Source: Paenibacillus alkalitolerans
GTDB lineage: Bacteria; Bacillota; Bacilli; Paenibacillales; YIM-B00363
Direction of reading: 5' to 3'
Length of the DNA: 64,000 bases
Assembly: GCF_016482785.1 (NCBI RefSeq)
Contig: NZ_JAEMXM010000002.1
Coordinates: 434,001 to 498,000, forward strand
In this document: one piece after another, positions 18,957 through 27,082 of the stretch
Layout of the letters: every line of letters starts with the position of its first letter
Numbering within the stretch: position 1 is the stretch's first letter
Position numbers and translations under genes: made by a program
The notes under the pieces: model-generated
Database searches by the model: none
Told to the model about the DNA's origin: nothing
Seen by the model: only the letters and a program-made list of their open reading frames with translations

Positions 18957-18990
18957 AATGGCTGAGCAGACTCGCTTCTGCTCAACCATT
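18957..18990 (-). terminator. Rho-independent terminator after leuD
   Basis: Inverted arms ATGGCTGAGCAGA and TCTGCTCAACCAT (one mismatch) at 18958-18989, a short loop, and ATTTATTGTTTC on the minus strand after the stem. It lies about 30 nt past the leuD stop. Confidence 0.8.
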
Positions 18991-19021
18991 TTCACTGCTG
19001 CCCAACTGTATTCTTCAGGCA

Positions 19022-19609
19022 CTAAGCCCGTTTTGCCTCGTACGCGGCGATCTTATCGTCGTGCTGCAAGGTGAGCCCGATATCGTCGAGTCCCTGCAGC
19101 AAGAATTGCCGCCGGTGCTCGTCAAGATCGAAATCGATCTTTAATCCGTACGAGTCGCCGATCGTCTTGTTCTCCAAATCGACGATCAACTGATAGCCCT
19201 CGTATTTCGCAGTCCGCTGGAACAATTCCTCGACTTGCTCTTCCGACAGCTTCACCGGAAGAATTCCGTTCTTAAAGCAATTGTTGTAGAAAATGTCCGC
19301 AAAAGACGGAGCGATCACCACGTTGAATCCATAATCCTGGATTGCCCAAGGCGCGTGCTCGCGCGACGACCCGCATCCGAAATTAGCGCGGGAGATCAAT
19401 ATGGAAGCGCCCTTGTAACGCGGCTTGTTCATCTCGAAATTCGGATTCACGTTGCCTTCTTCGTCGAATCTCCACTCGAAGAACAAAAATTGCCCGAATC
19501 CGGTCCGTTCGATCCGCTTCAAAAATTGCTTCGGAATAATCGCGTCCGTATCGACGTTGACGCGATCGACAGGCGCTACGATTCCGGTTTGTTTCCTAAA
19601 TGGCTGCAT
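19022..19609 (-). CDS. leuD: 3-isopropylmalate dehydratase small subunit
   Basis: A 195-residue swivel-domain subunit of isopropylmalate isomerase, which converts 2- to 3-isopropylmalate in leucine synthesis together with LeuC. Family motifs are [13 protein letters not shown] near the N-terminus and the [12 protein letters not shown] loop in the middle. The start has AGGGGGAAA upstream. It follows leuC after 57 nt that contain a small hairpin element, and ends at a clear terminator, so leuC-leuD is a complete two-gene operon. leuA and leuB are not in the window. Confidence 0.97.
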   Translation of the reverse strand: MQPFRKQTGIVAPVDRVNVDTDAIIPKQFLKRIERTGFGQFLFFEWRFDEEGNVNPNFEMNKPRYKGASILISRANFGCGSSREHAPWAIQDYGFNVVIAPSFADIFYNNCFKNGILPVKLSEEQVEELFQRTAKYEGYQLIVDLENKTIGDSYGLKIDFDLDEHRRQFLLQGLDDIGLTLQHDDKIAAYEAKRA

Positions 19610-19641
19610 GCCGTTTCCCCCTAGCTACATTGACTAGTTAT

Positions 19642-19663
19642 CGCGGACAACCTTTCGGTTGCC
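19642..19663 (-). repeat. Small intercistronic hairpin with CGCG tail, copy in leuC-leuD
   Basis: On the minus strand CAACC-GAAA-GGTTG (19648-19661), then TCCGCGATAA. It begins a few bases after the leuC stop codon. It matches in design the elements at 22620 and 29670. Confidence 0.6.
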
Positions 19664-19666
19664 TCT

Positions 19667-21091
19667 TTACCCGACGTGAACTTCGGATTTGAATTCCCAG
19701 TTGCGTACGTCGACGAATTTGCCGGCGATCGCCGCCGCGGCCGCCATTTCCGGCGATACGAGATGCGTGCGTCCGCCGCGGCCTTGGCGTCCCTCGAAAT
19801 TGCGGTTCGATGTGGACGCGCAGCGCTGGCCCGGGGAAAGCACGTCCGGGTTCATCGCGAGACACATGCTGCAGCCCGCGTCGCGCCATTCAAAGCCCGC
19901 TTCGATGAAGATTTGGTCCAAGCCTTCTTTCTCGGCTTGAATTTTCACCCGTCCGGAGCCCGGCACCACGATGGCGGTTACGTTCGGGTTCACTTCATAA
20001 CCTTTCGCCACGGCAGCCGCCGCGCGCAAGTCTTCGATGCGGCCGTTCGTGCAGGAACCGATGAATACGTAGTCGATTGCAATTTCCGTCATCGCCGTTC
20101 CCGGCGTCAGACCCATGTACTCGATCGCCTTCTCCGCCGCTTTCCGTTCGTTCTCGGTCGGCAAGTCGGCAGGATTCGGCACCTTCGAGAGCACGTCAGT
20201 GCCCATGCCCGGGCTCGTTCCCCACGTCACTTGCGGTACGAGCGTCGCCGCGTCGAATTCCACGACAGTGTCGTACGCCGCGCCTTCATCGGCGGCCAGC
20301 GCCTTCCACTGCTCCACGGCTTTGTCGAACGCTTCGCCTTGCGGCACATGCTGCCGGCCGCGCAAATATTCGAACGTCGTCTCGTCCGGCGCGATCATCC
20401 CCGCTCTCGCGCCCGCTTCGATCGACATGTTGCACACGGTCATGCGGCCTTCCATCGACAAGCTGCGGATCGCTTCGCCCGTGTACTCGATAACGTATCC
20501 GGTGGCGAAATCGGTGCCGTATTTCGCAATGATGCCGAGAATAAGGTCTTTCGCCGTAACGCCTGCAGGCAGCTTGCCGTTCACGCGCACTTCCATCGTC
20601 TTCGGCTTGGATTGCTGAAGACATTGCGTGGCGAGCACGTGCTCGACTTCGGACGTGCCGATTCCGAAAGCAAGCGCGCCGAACGCGCCGTGCGTCGATG
20701 TGTGGGAGTCGCCGCACACGATCGTCTTCCCCGGATGCGTAAGCCCGAGCTCCGGTCCCATGACGTGCACGACGCCTTGATCGATGGAATTTAAATCGTA
20801 TAACGTAATTCCGAATTCTTGCGCGTTCTTCGTCAACGTATCGACCTGCTGCTTCGAAATCGGATCGGTAATGTTGAACCGGTCTTTCGTCGGCACGTTA
20901 TGGTCCATCGTCGCGAACGTCAAATCCGGCCTGCGCACTTTGCGCCCCGCCATCCGGAGCCCTTCGAACGCTTGAGGGCTCGTTACCTCGTGCACCAGAT
21001 GCAAATCGATATAAATAATGCTCGGTTTACCTTCTTCTTGATGAATGACGTGATTGTCCCAAATTTTCTCGAACATCGTACGCTTCGCCAT
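19667..21091 (-). CDS. leuC: 3-isopropylmalate dehydratase large subunit
   Basis: A 474-residue aconitase-family catalytic subunit. The three 4Fe-4S cysteines are present, in [10 protein letters not shown] and in the [10 protein letters not shown] segment, and conserved histidines occur in [12 protein letters not shown] and [21 protein letters not shown] start at ATG 21091, with GGGAGAGGTG upstream, rather than the GTG at 21100, which lies inside the ribosome-binding site. The operon is divergent from a LysR-type regulator, with a LysR-like operator centred 87 bp upstream of the start codon and a 111-bp tandem repeat further out. Confidence 0.97.
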   Translation of the reverse strand: MAKRTMFEKIWDNHVIHQEEGKPSIIYIDLHLVHEVTSPQAFEGLRMAGRKVRRPDLTFATMDHNVPTKDRFNITDPISKQQVDTLTKNAQEFGITLYDLNSIDQGVVHVMGPELGLTHPGKTIVCGDSHTSTHGAFGALAFGIGTSEVEHVLATQCLQQSKPKTMEVRVNGKLPAGVTAKDLILGIIAKYGTDFATGYVIEYTGEAIRSLSMEGRMTVCNMSIEAGARAGMIAPDETTFEYLRGRQHVPQGEAFDKAVEQWKALAADEGAAYDTVVEFDAATLVPQVTWGTSPGMGTDVLSKVPNPADLPTENERKAAEKAIEYMGLTPGTAMTEIAIDYVFIGSCTNGRIEDLRAAAAVAKGYEVNPNVTAIVVPGSGRVKIQAEKEGLDQIFIEAGFEWRDAGCSMCLAMNPDVLSPGQRCASTSNRNFEGRQGRGGRTHLVSPEMAAAAAIAGKFVDVRNWEFKSEVHVG

Positions 21092-21127
21092 TCGCGTCAC
21101 CTCTCCCGTTTACTGATCCTTTTGCCA

Positions 21128-21187
21128 ATTATACTATCATTTCTTTCTTCATTGTTCCAAGATATAATAACTATAGGTTTTATAGTT
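21128..21187 (-). promoter_or_regulatory. leuC promoter region with LysR-type palindrome
   Basis: A minus-strand -10 box TATAAT lies at 21128-21133 with only a weak -35. Upstream is a perfect interrupted palindrome AACTATA-GGTTT-TATAGTT (21169-21187), of the T-N11-A form bound by LysR-type regulators. Its centre is roughly 55-60 bp before the predicted transcription start, the usual recognition position. The divergent LysR gene is the likely partner. Confidence 0.6.
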
Positions 21188-21196
21188 TTAATTTAT

Positions 21197-21596
21197 AAGA
21201 AAAACTTCTATCGAAGTAATTCAATGAAGCGGGTACGTCCTGTAGAGGAAGTTTTTCTTGCGAGATCAGGATGCCATAGCTTCGAAGTTTATTCTTTCTG
21301 ATCTCTATAGAAAAACTTCTATCGAAGTAATTCAATGAAGCGGGTACGTCCTTTAGAGGAAGTTTTTCTTGCGAGATCAGGATGCCATTGCTTCGAAGTT
21401 TATTCTTTCTGATCTCTAAAGAAAAACTTCTATCGAAGTAATTCAATGAAGCGGGTACGTCCTGTAGAGGAAGTTTTTCTTGCGAGATCAGGATGCCATT
21501 GCTTCGAAGTTTATTCTGTCTGATCTCTAAAGAAAAACTTCTATCGAAGTAATTCAATGAAGCGGGTACGTCCTTTAGAGGAAGTTTTTCTTGCAA
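21197..21596. repeat. 111-bp tandem repeat, 3.5 copies
   Basis: Units begin with GAAAAACTTCTATCGAAG at 21199, 21310, 21421 and 21532, spaced exactly 111 bp; the last is partial. Each full unit holds two inverted repeats: GAAAAACTTC with GAAGTTTTTC, and GAGATCAG with CTGATCTC. Copies differ at only a few positions. The period is a multiple of three, so a frame stays open on the minus strand, but that ORF has no ribosome-binding site and overlaps the regulator start. Confidence 0.9.
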
Positions 21597-21662
21597 CATC
21601 AGAATTACCTTTTTTGCGTCTGAAAATTTATGAATTCTTATGTTATAAAAGGAGATACCGCC

Positions 21663-22559
21663 GTGGAATTTCGCCAATTGCTATACGCAGTCCAGATCGC
21701 GAATGAAAAAAACTTTTCCCGCGCCGCGGACAAGCTGCACATCGCACAGCCGTCGCTTAGCCAGCAGCTGGCCAAGCTCGAGCGCGAGCTCGGCGTCGTA
21801 TTGTTCCACCGGACAACGAACTCGGTCGAACCGACTCACGCCGGCGAAACGTTCGTGCAGAAAGCGCAGCATATTCTTGATTTGGTCGAACAGCTGAAGA
21901 GCGAGATGAACGACATCTCCCACCTGCATAAGGGGAAGCTCGTCGTCGGCACGCTGCCTATTACCGGCTCGCATATTCTTCCTCTCGTTTTGCCGGAGTT
22001 CGCGAATCGCCATCCCGGCCTCGAAGTGCATCTCGTGGAAGATACGAGCGCCAAACTCGAACGGTTAACATCGGAAGGAGCCGTCGACTTCTCTCTTCTT
22101 TCTTTGCCGATTGCGGATCCTTCGTTGGAACACCGCCCGTTCATTACGGAACAAATTTGTCTCGCGGTACCGCAAAGCCATCGTTTTGCCGATGCGAAGA
22201 AGGCAATCCCGGTACGAGAGCTTGCAGGGGAATCGTTCATCGTGCTGAAGAAAGGCCAAGGCTTTCGTCAAATCGCTTTCGAAATTTGCGCGCAAGCCGG
22301 CTTCGAGCCGAACATCGTCTTCGAGAGCGGCAACATCGAAACCGTCCAAGCGCTTGTAGCCGCCGGAATGGGCGTGGCGTTCATCCCGAACATGATCGCC
22401 GAAGCGAAGAAGGGCCGTTACGTTCCCGTCTATAAGCCGCTGACCGGACCGGTGCCCACCCGGACGCTCGTTGTCGCGCAAAGACGAGGCAGATATTTTT
22501 CCAAGGCGGCGGAAGCGTTCATTGAGACGCTGCTGGAAGTCACTTCGCAAAGCCGGTAA
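21663..22559 (+). CDS. LysR family transcriptional regulator, divergent from leuCD
   Basis: A 298-residue regulator with an N-terminal winged helix (FSRAADKLHIAQPSLSQQLAKLERELG, residues about 18-43) and a type-2 periplasmic-binding-like effector domain (about 90-295). The GTG at 21663 is chosen because AAAGGAG lies 8 nt upstream; the ATG at 21630 has no site. Divergence from leuCD and a palindrome at the leuC promoter suggest that it controls leucine synthesis. The effector is unknown; an isopropylmalate-like intermediate would be a natural inference but is unproven. Confidence 0.9.
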   Translation: MEFRQLLYAVQIANEKNFSRAADKLHIAQPSLSQQLAKLERELGVVLFHRTTNSVEPTHAGETFVQKAQHILDLVEQLKSEMNDISHLHKGKLVVGTLPITGSHILPLVLPEFANRHPGLEVHLVEDTSAKLERLTSEGAVDFSLLSLPIADPSLEHRPFITEQICLAVPQSHRFADAKKAIPVRELAGESFIVLKKGQGFRQIAFEICAQAGFEPNIVFESGNIETVQALVAAGMGVAFIPNMIAEAKKGRYVPVYKPLTGPVPTRTLVVAQRRGRYFSKAAEAFIETLLEVTSQSR

Positions 22560-22619
22560 TAACCGAATATCCCTCCGCATACAATCTAACAGCGACACTT
22601 GTCCTACAGTTAGGAAGAA

Positions 22620-22645
22620 GCCAATCGTAAGATTGGCGCGTAGTG
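22620..22645 (+). repeat. Small intercistronic hairpin with CGCG tail, copy after the LysR gene
   Basis: GCCAATC-GTAA-GATTGGC (22620-22637), with GCGCGTAG running from the end of the stem. It sits between the regulator and the coiled-coil gene, in the same orientation as both, 40 nt before the next start. Confidence 0.6.
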
Positions 22646-22676
22646 ACAGAACACGAGCAGAAGCGGAGGGACTCCC

Positions 22677-23036
22677 GTGACGACGTTCGCGACAAGACAA
22701 ATCATACGAGAAACGTTGCTCGAAGAATTGCAGGTCACACCCGAATTGCTGCGCAAAGCGGAACGCCGCTATTACGAGGCGCTGGCCCGCATAGCCGAAT
22801 TGAAAGAACGCCTCACGGCGCTCGAATGCGAGCTGTATTCAAGCGGCACGGTCAGCGGAAAGAACGAAGCGGTCCGGCTTGCGGAATTGTGGCCGCACAC
22901 CGGACCGCTGCACTCCGCCGTCCGCGAAGCGGAAAGCGAATCCGATCGGTTGAAATCGGAAGTGTTTTACCTGCGCCGCAAGCTCGACAATCTTCAGCTC
23001 ATGACGAAATTGCTGGTCGAAGAAGCTTACACGTAA
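22677..23036 (+). CDS. Coiled-coil protein of unknown function
   Basis: A 119-residue, Glu/Arg/Leu-rich, almost wholly helical protein. Two heptad-like stretches (about 20-58 and 80-115) flank a short break around residues 58-75. There is no membrane segment, signal peptide, cysteine cluster or catalytic motif. GTG start with GCGGAGGG 6 nt upstream. It lies downstream of the LysR gene on the same strand, and its last 10 bp overlap the 3' end of the convergent nitrilase-family gene. I do not recognise the family; a scaffold or regulator role would be a guess. Confidence 0.75.
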   Translation: MTTFATRQIIRETLLEELQVTPELLRKAERRYYEALARIAELKERLTALECELYSSGTVSGKNEAVRLAELWPHTGPLHSAVREAESESDRLKSEVFYLRRKLDNLQLMTKLLVEEAYT

Positions 23037-23818
23037 AACTCGGGGCGCCGGTCATCAAACACCGGAATCGTCCGCCTGACGCGGTCGACTTCGTCCATAT
23101 CAAGCTCCGCGGTCAAAATCGTTTCCTGCTCGCCGCCTTCCGCCAGCACCTCGCCCCAAGGCGAAATCACCATCGAATGGCCGAAAAATTCCGTGCCGCG
23201 GCTTTCCCCGACCCGATTGCAGGCCACAACGTACATCTGATTCTCGATCGCCCGCGCCATTAGCAGCGTACGCCAGTGGTGAAGCCGCGGCTTCGGCCAT
23301 TCCGCAGGCACAAACAACACTTTCGCGCCGTCGAGCGCCAGTTTCCGAGAGAGCTCCGGGAAACGAATGTCGTAACAAATCATCATGCCGGCCGGAACGC
23401 CTTCGAGTTCGAACGATCCGAGACGCCCGCCCGCCGCCAAATATTTTTCTTCATCCATCAAGCGAAACAGATGCAGTTTCGAATAATCGGCGGTCAACCT
23501 GCCTTCCCGGTCGAAGACATACATCGTATTCCCTACGCCTTTGCCGTCCGGCATCGACACCGCAACCGATCCGGCAACGACATTCACTTTATGGTTTCGC
23601 GCGAATTCCGAGAATATGCGTTTCGTCGGCTCCCCGTCTCGATCAGCGATCTCCCCGATTTTCTCCAGCGCATATCCGGTATTCCACAGCTCCGGGAGCA
23701 CAATGACATCCGGCTTCGTGCCGGCGTTCACCGCTTCAGCCATCAGCCGCAGCGCGCGTTTGCGGTTCGTTTCCGGCTCTCCGACGGCAATATCCATCTG
23801 TATCAAGCTGACGAGCAT
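23027..23818 (-). CDS. Carbon-nitrogen hydrolase (nitrilase superfamily, omega-amidase-like)
   Basis: A 263-residue cytoplasmic amidase of the CN-hydrolase fold. The Glu-Lys-Cys triad is visible: Glu in VLPELWNTGY, Lys in YSKLHLFRLMDEEKY, and the nucleophilic Cys in MICYDIRFPE. Length and the C-terminal AELDMDEV text resemble YafV/MtnU-type omega-amidases, which hydrolyse 2-oxoglutaramate or ketoglutaramate-like products. In some Bacillales such an enzyme works beside the MtnE transaminase; an MtnE-like gene is only 2 kb away, though on the other strand. Start follows GGGAGGAA. Confidence 0.9.
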   Translation of the reverse strand: MLVSLIQMDIAVGEPETNRKRALRLMAEAVNAGTKPDVIVLPELWNTGYALEKIGEIADRDGEPTKRIFSEFARNHKVNVVAGSVAVSMPDGKGVGNTMYVFDREGRLTADYSKLHLFRLMDEEKYLAAGGRLGSFELEGVPAGMMICYDIRFPELSRKLALDGAKVLFVPAEWPKPRLHHWRTLLMARAIENQMYVVACNRVGESRGTEFFGHSMVISPWGEVLAEGGEQETILTAELDMDEVDRVRRTIPVFDDRRPEFYV

Positions 23819-23959
23819 ATTGGCTTACATTCCTCCCGCGATAGCGTTCATGCTTTCATCATACCCGTCATTTCCCGGCAGTCAAGCTTTCGCTTTCGGC
23901 AAGTGGAATCCATAATTTCCAGTCAATGGAAACAGCGGAGCTCAACCGCCCAATTCCGG

Positions 23960-24256
23960 CTATTTTACCGGGTCCGCCGACCATTTGACGCTTCTTAGAA
24001 TTCGATGCTTCATCAGTTCGAGTATAAACTCGACATAATAATCGTTCCTCACGACCAAACGGTATTCGCGGTTCGGATACGCGTACATGAAAACATCGGT
24101 ATGCACGCGGTTTTCTTCAAAGTGCTTTTCAAGCTCTTTCATGTGTTCGGCGTGAGGCTCCGCATCTGTGAAACGCAAACGAAACTCTATATCCCTCTCG
24201 CCTGCGGTTTCTTCAATATCGACAACACCCGGATCCCATTGGTAAGTCAGTTTCAT
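23960..24256 (-). CDS. Small conserved protein of unknown function
   Basis: A 98-residue acidic protein rich in aromatic residues, with a mixed alpha/beta pattern, no signal peptide and no membrane helix. AGGAGG sits just upstream of the ATG, which supports a real gene. It lies 27 bp downstream of the NhaD/ArsB-like transporter gene on the same strand, so they may be cotranscribed. I recognise no domain. The strand-like segment DVFMYAYPNREYRLVVRNDYYV could be the core of a small single-domain fold. Confidence 0.75.
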   Translation of the reverse strand: MKLTYQWDPGVVDIEETAGERDIEFRLRFTDAEPHAEHMKELEKHFEENRVHTDVFMYAYPNREYRLVVRNDYYVEFILELMKHRILRSVKWSADPVK

Positions 24257-24283
24257 GACGGATAACCTCCTAAGTGTAAAGCG

Positions 24284-25564
24284 TTACATCAAATACCTAA
24301 AGTACACGTATACGCTCGCCATTGCAACAGAGAGAAGCATTAGCGGAAAGCCGTATTTCATGAACGTAACGAACTTTATCGGATACCCTTCTCTCGCGGA
24401 CATGCCGGCCACGATCAGGTTGGCGCTCGCTCCGATCAATGTGCCGTTTCCTCCCAAACAAGCGCCTAACGCAAGGCTCCACCAGAGCGGCTCCAAATCT
24501 GAGACGCCCATCGTTCCCATCTCTTGAATCATCGGGATCATCGTAGCGACGAACGGGATATTGTCAAGGAACGCCGAAGCGATCGCGCTTATCCATAGAA
24601 TCAACATCGAAGTCGCTACCAGATCGCCGCCGGTCGTCTCAATCGCTTGAGCGGCCAATCGGGCGATAACTCCCGTTTCGATTAATCCGGATACCAGCAC
24701 GAACAATCCCACGAAGAAGAAGATCGTCATCCACTCGACTTTTGCAAAAGCTTCCTCCATCGCGTGCTCGCCGGTAAGAAGAAGCAGCAGGAATGCGCCG
24801 GCCAATGCGACGGTCGCAGATTCGAGATGCAGCGCTTGGTGAAGGAAAAACCCGATAATGGTAATTCCTAGCGCCGACATGCTTTTGATAAGCAGCTTGC
24901 GGTCGGACAGCACTTCTTTCTCGTCGAGCTCCATAATGCTCTGCTGCCGTTCCTGCGCTGCCTGAACCTGTTTACGAAACAGAACGCGGAAGATAAAAAT
25001 ATGGACCGCCATAATAATTGCCGCAATCGGAGCCAGGTTGACGATAAACGCCATGAATGTCAATTCCTTGACCGCGCTTCCGATCATGATATTCGGCGGG
25101 TCTCCGATCAGCGTGGCCGTGCCGCCGATGTTGGAGGAGAGTATTTGCGTGATCAAATACGGCAAGGGGTTGATGCCCAATTGCCTTGTAATGCTCAGAG
25201 TGACGGGTACCATCAGAAGTACGGTTGTGACATTGTCCAAGAAAGCGGACCCGACGGCGGTGATCAGTGCGAGCGAAATCATGATGCGGACCGGATCGCC
25301 TTTCGCTCTCTTGGCGGAGACGATCGCGATATATTTGAATATACCGGTTTCCGCGGAAATATTTACAATAATCATCATTCCGACCAAAAGGCCCAGCGTA
25401 TTGAAGTCGATATGATGGATTGCCGTTTCCTGATCCACGATGCCAAGGACGACCATCAGTATGCCACCGATCATCGCTACAATGGTACGATGAATCTTCT
25501 CTGAAATAATAAGTCCGTAAATTACAAGAAAAATTCCGATAGCCCAATACGCTTGCTGTTCCAT
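24284..25564 (-). CDS. NhaD/ArsB-type ion transporter (SLC13-like permease)
   Basis: A 426-residue integral membrane protein with about 11-12 hydrophobic helices. Two repeats carry the family signature: SAFLDNVTTVLLMVPV in the first half and SAFLDNIPFVATMIPM in the second, plus GGTATLIGDPPNIMIG and GGNGTLIGASANLIV. Relatives move Na+/H+, arsenite, citrate or dicarboxylates; the ion here is not decided by sequence. The ATG follows GGGAGGAA. A strong sigma-A-type promoter and a 145-nt structured leader with two U-tracts precede it, pointing to RNA-level control. Confidence 0.87.
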   Translation of the reverse strand: MEQQAYWAIGIFLVIYGLIISEKIHRTIVAMIGGILMVVLGIVDQETAIHHIDFNTLGLLVGMMIIVNISAETGIFKYIAIVSAKRAKGDPVRIMISLALITAVGSAFLDNVTTVLLMVPVTLSITRQLGINPLPYLITQILSSNIGGTATLIGDPPNIMIGSAVKELTFMAFIVNLAPIAAIIMAVHIFIFRVLFRKQVQAAQERQQSIMELDEKEVLSDRKLLIKSMSALGITIIGFFLHQALHLESATVALAGAFLLLLLTGEHAMEEAFAKVEWMTIFFFVGLFVLVSGLIETGVIARLAAQAIETTGGDLVATSMLILWISAIASAFLDNIPFVATMIPMIQEMGTMGVSDLEPLWWSLALGACLGGNGTLIGASANLIVAGMSAREGYPIKFVTFMKYGFPLMLLSVAMASVYVYFRYLM

Positions 25565-25745
25565 GTTTCCTCCCAGTGACTTGGTCTCAATTAATTATTG
25601 CCATATTGCGATCAAAAAAAAACGAGCCGTCCCCCTTCCGTGTGCCAAAAAAATGCAAAAAGAAGCCTACCAAGTGGCAGGCTCCTCCGGTAATGCACAA
25701 TGTTCACTTATGAATTACTATAAACGTTTTACAAAAAAATGTAAA
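25565..25745 (-). promoter_or_regulatory. Promoter and structured leader of the NhaD/ArsB-like gene
   Basis: On the minus strand TTTACA (25740-25745), a 17-bp spacer and TATAGT (25717-25722) form a near-consensus promoter. The leader of about 145 nt contains a hairpin GAGCCTGCC-ACTT-GGTAGGCTT followed by CTTTTTGC. Further on a GGCTC segment, which could pair with the first GAGCC instead, is followed by nine Ts. Two U-tracts and mutually exclusive pairings suggest an attenuator or riboswitch. I could not match it to a known class by eye. Confidence 0.55.
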
Positions 25746-25760
25746 GGGGACAAACATGGC

Positions 25761-25789
25761 TTGCATAACGCACCATGCTACATTAAAGT
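25761..25789 (+). promoter_or_regulatory. Probable sigma-A promoter for the MtnE-like gene
   Basis: TTGCAT at 25761-25766, a 17-bp spacer, and TAAAGT at 25784-25789, about 43 bp before the chosen ATG. Confidence 0.5.
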
Positions 25790-25831
25790 GATTTTATTCA
25801 GAAAAAAGTTACAGTTGGAGTGACGCAGTCG

Positions 25832-27043
25832 ATGAACGATACAACAAACATAGAGACCAAGCGCGGGGCGTTCGCGATCCGGCCCGCCGACCGCATGATG
25901 CGGCTGCCGAGCCAATTTTTCGCCGGGCTTGTGAAGAAAGTGAACGCGCGCATCGCCGCGGGGCATGACGTCATTAATTTAGGACAAGGCAACCCGGATT
26001 TGCCGACGCCGACGCACATCGTCAAAGCGCTGCAAGAAGCGGCGGAGAACCCCGCGTTTCACAAATATCCTCCGTTTTCCGGGTTCGGCTTCCTGAAAGA
26101 AGCGATTGCCGAGCGATACCGGCTCGATTACGGCGTGTCGCTTGATCCCGACACCCAAGTGGCGGTGCTGTTCGGCGGGAAGACGGGTTTGGTGGAAATC
26201 AGCCAAATCTTGCTTAACCCGGGCGACGTCTGCCTTGTTCCGGATCCGGGGTACCCGGACTATTGGTCCGGGGTGGCGCTCGCAGGCGCCCGAATGGCGT
26301 TCATGCCGCTCAAGGCAGAGAACGGCTTCCTTCCGGATTACCAGGCTCTTGCAGCGGAGGACGTTAACAAAGCGAGAATGATGTTCTTCAACTATCCGAA
26401 CAACCCGACTTCCGCCGCGGCGCCCTTATCGTTCTATGAAGAGACGGTCGATTTCGCTGCAAAACACGGTATCGTGGCGGTGAGCGATTTTGCTTACGGC
26501 GCTATCGGCTTCGACGGACGCCGGCCGGTCTCGTTCTTGGAAACGCCGGGCGCCGCCGAAGTCGGTATCGAAATATACACGTTGTCCAAGACATATAACA
26601 TGGCCGGCTGGCGCGTCGGTTTCGCCCTTGGCAACCCGGAAGTGATTCGGCTGATCAATCTGATGCAGGATCATTACTATGTCAGTTTGTTCGGCGCTGT
26701 CCAGCGGGCGGCCGCGGCCGCCCTATCCGGACCGCAGGATTGCGTTCGGGAATTGAACGGTGTATATGAACGGCGGCGCAACGCGTTGTTCGACGGCTTG
26801 AAGGCGATCGGCTGGAATGCGAAGAAGCCGGAAGGTTCCTTCTTCTGCTGGCTGCCGGTACCGGGCGGCTTCACGTCCGCGGAATTTGCGGAAACGCTGC
26901 TTGAGCGAGCGAACGTGATGGTCGCGCCCGGCATCGGCTTCGGGGAGCACGGTGAAGGATACGTCCGCGTCGGGTTGCTTAGCGGCGAAGAGCGGCTTCG
27001 CGAAGCCGCCGAAAGGATCGGAACGCTGGGATTGTTCGCGTAG
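25832..27043 (+). CDS. Class I/II PLP-dependent aminotransferase, MtnE-like
   Basis: A 403-residue fold-type I transaminase. The text resembles Bacillus subtilis MtnE, which converts 2-keto-4-methylthiobutyrate to methionine at the end of the salvage pathway: DVINLGQGNPDLPTP, FNYPNNPTS, and the PLP-lysine segment YTLSKTYNMAGWRVGFALGN are all present. Three other mtn genes lie 6 kb downstream on the same strand, which fits. ATG 25832 is preferred over GTG 25820 because TTGGAG lies 11 nt upstream. A broader role in branched-chain or aromatic transamination cannot be excluded. Confidence 0.87.
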   Translation: MNDTTNIETKRGAFAIRPADRMMRLPSQFFAGLVKKVNARIAAGHDVINLGQGNPDLPTPTHIVKALQEAAENPAFHKYPPFSGFGFLKEAIAERYRLDYGVSLDPDTQVAVLFGGKTGLVEISQILLNPGDVCLVPDPGYPDYWSGVALAGARMAFMPLKAENGFLPDYQALAAEDVNKARMMFFNYPNNPTSAAAPLSFYEETVDFAAKHGIVAVSDFAYGAIGFDGRRPVSFLETPGAAEVGIEIYTLSKTYNMAGWRVGFALGNPEVIRLINLMQDHYYVSLFGAVQRAAAAALSGPQDCVRELNGVYERRRNALFDGLKAIGWNAKKPEGSFFCWLPVPGGFTSAEFAETLLERANVMVAPGIGFGEHGEGYVRVGLLSGEERLREAAERIGTLGLFA

Positions 27044-27082
27044 TAACATAAATATATAGACAATCGGCAGGAGTGGTACCTT

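Noticed and set aside
19676-20794. 372-codon His/Arg-rich ORF opposite leuC
   Set aside because: Antisense shadow of leuC without ribosome-binding site.
21180-21677. 165-codon minus-strand ORF made of 37-residue repeats
   Set aside because: It is the translation of the 111-bp tandem repeat; its TTG start lies inside the LysR gene, has no ribosome-binding site, and resembles no protein.
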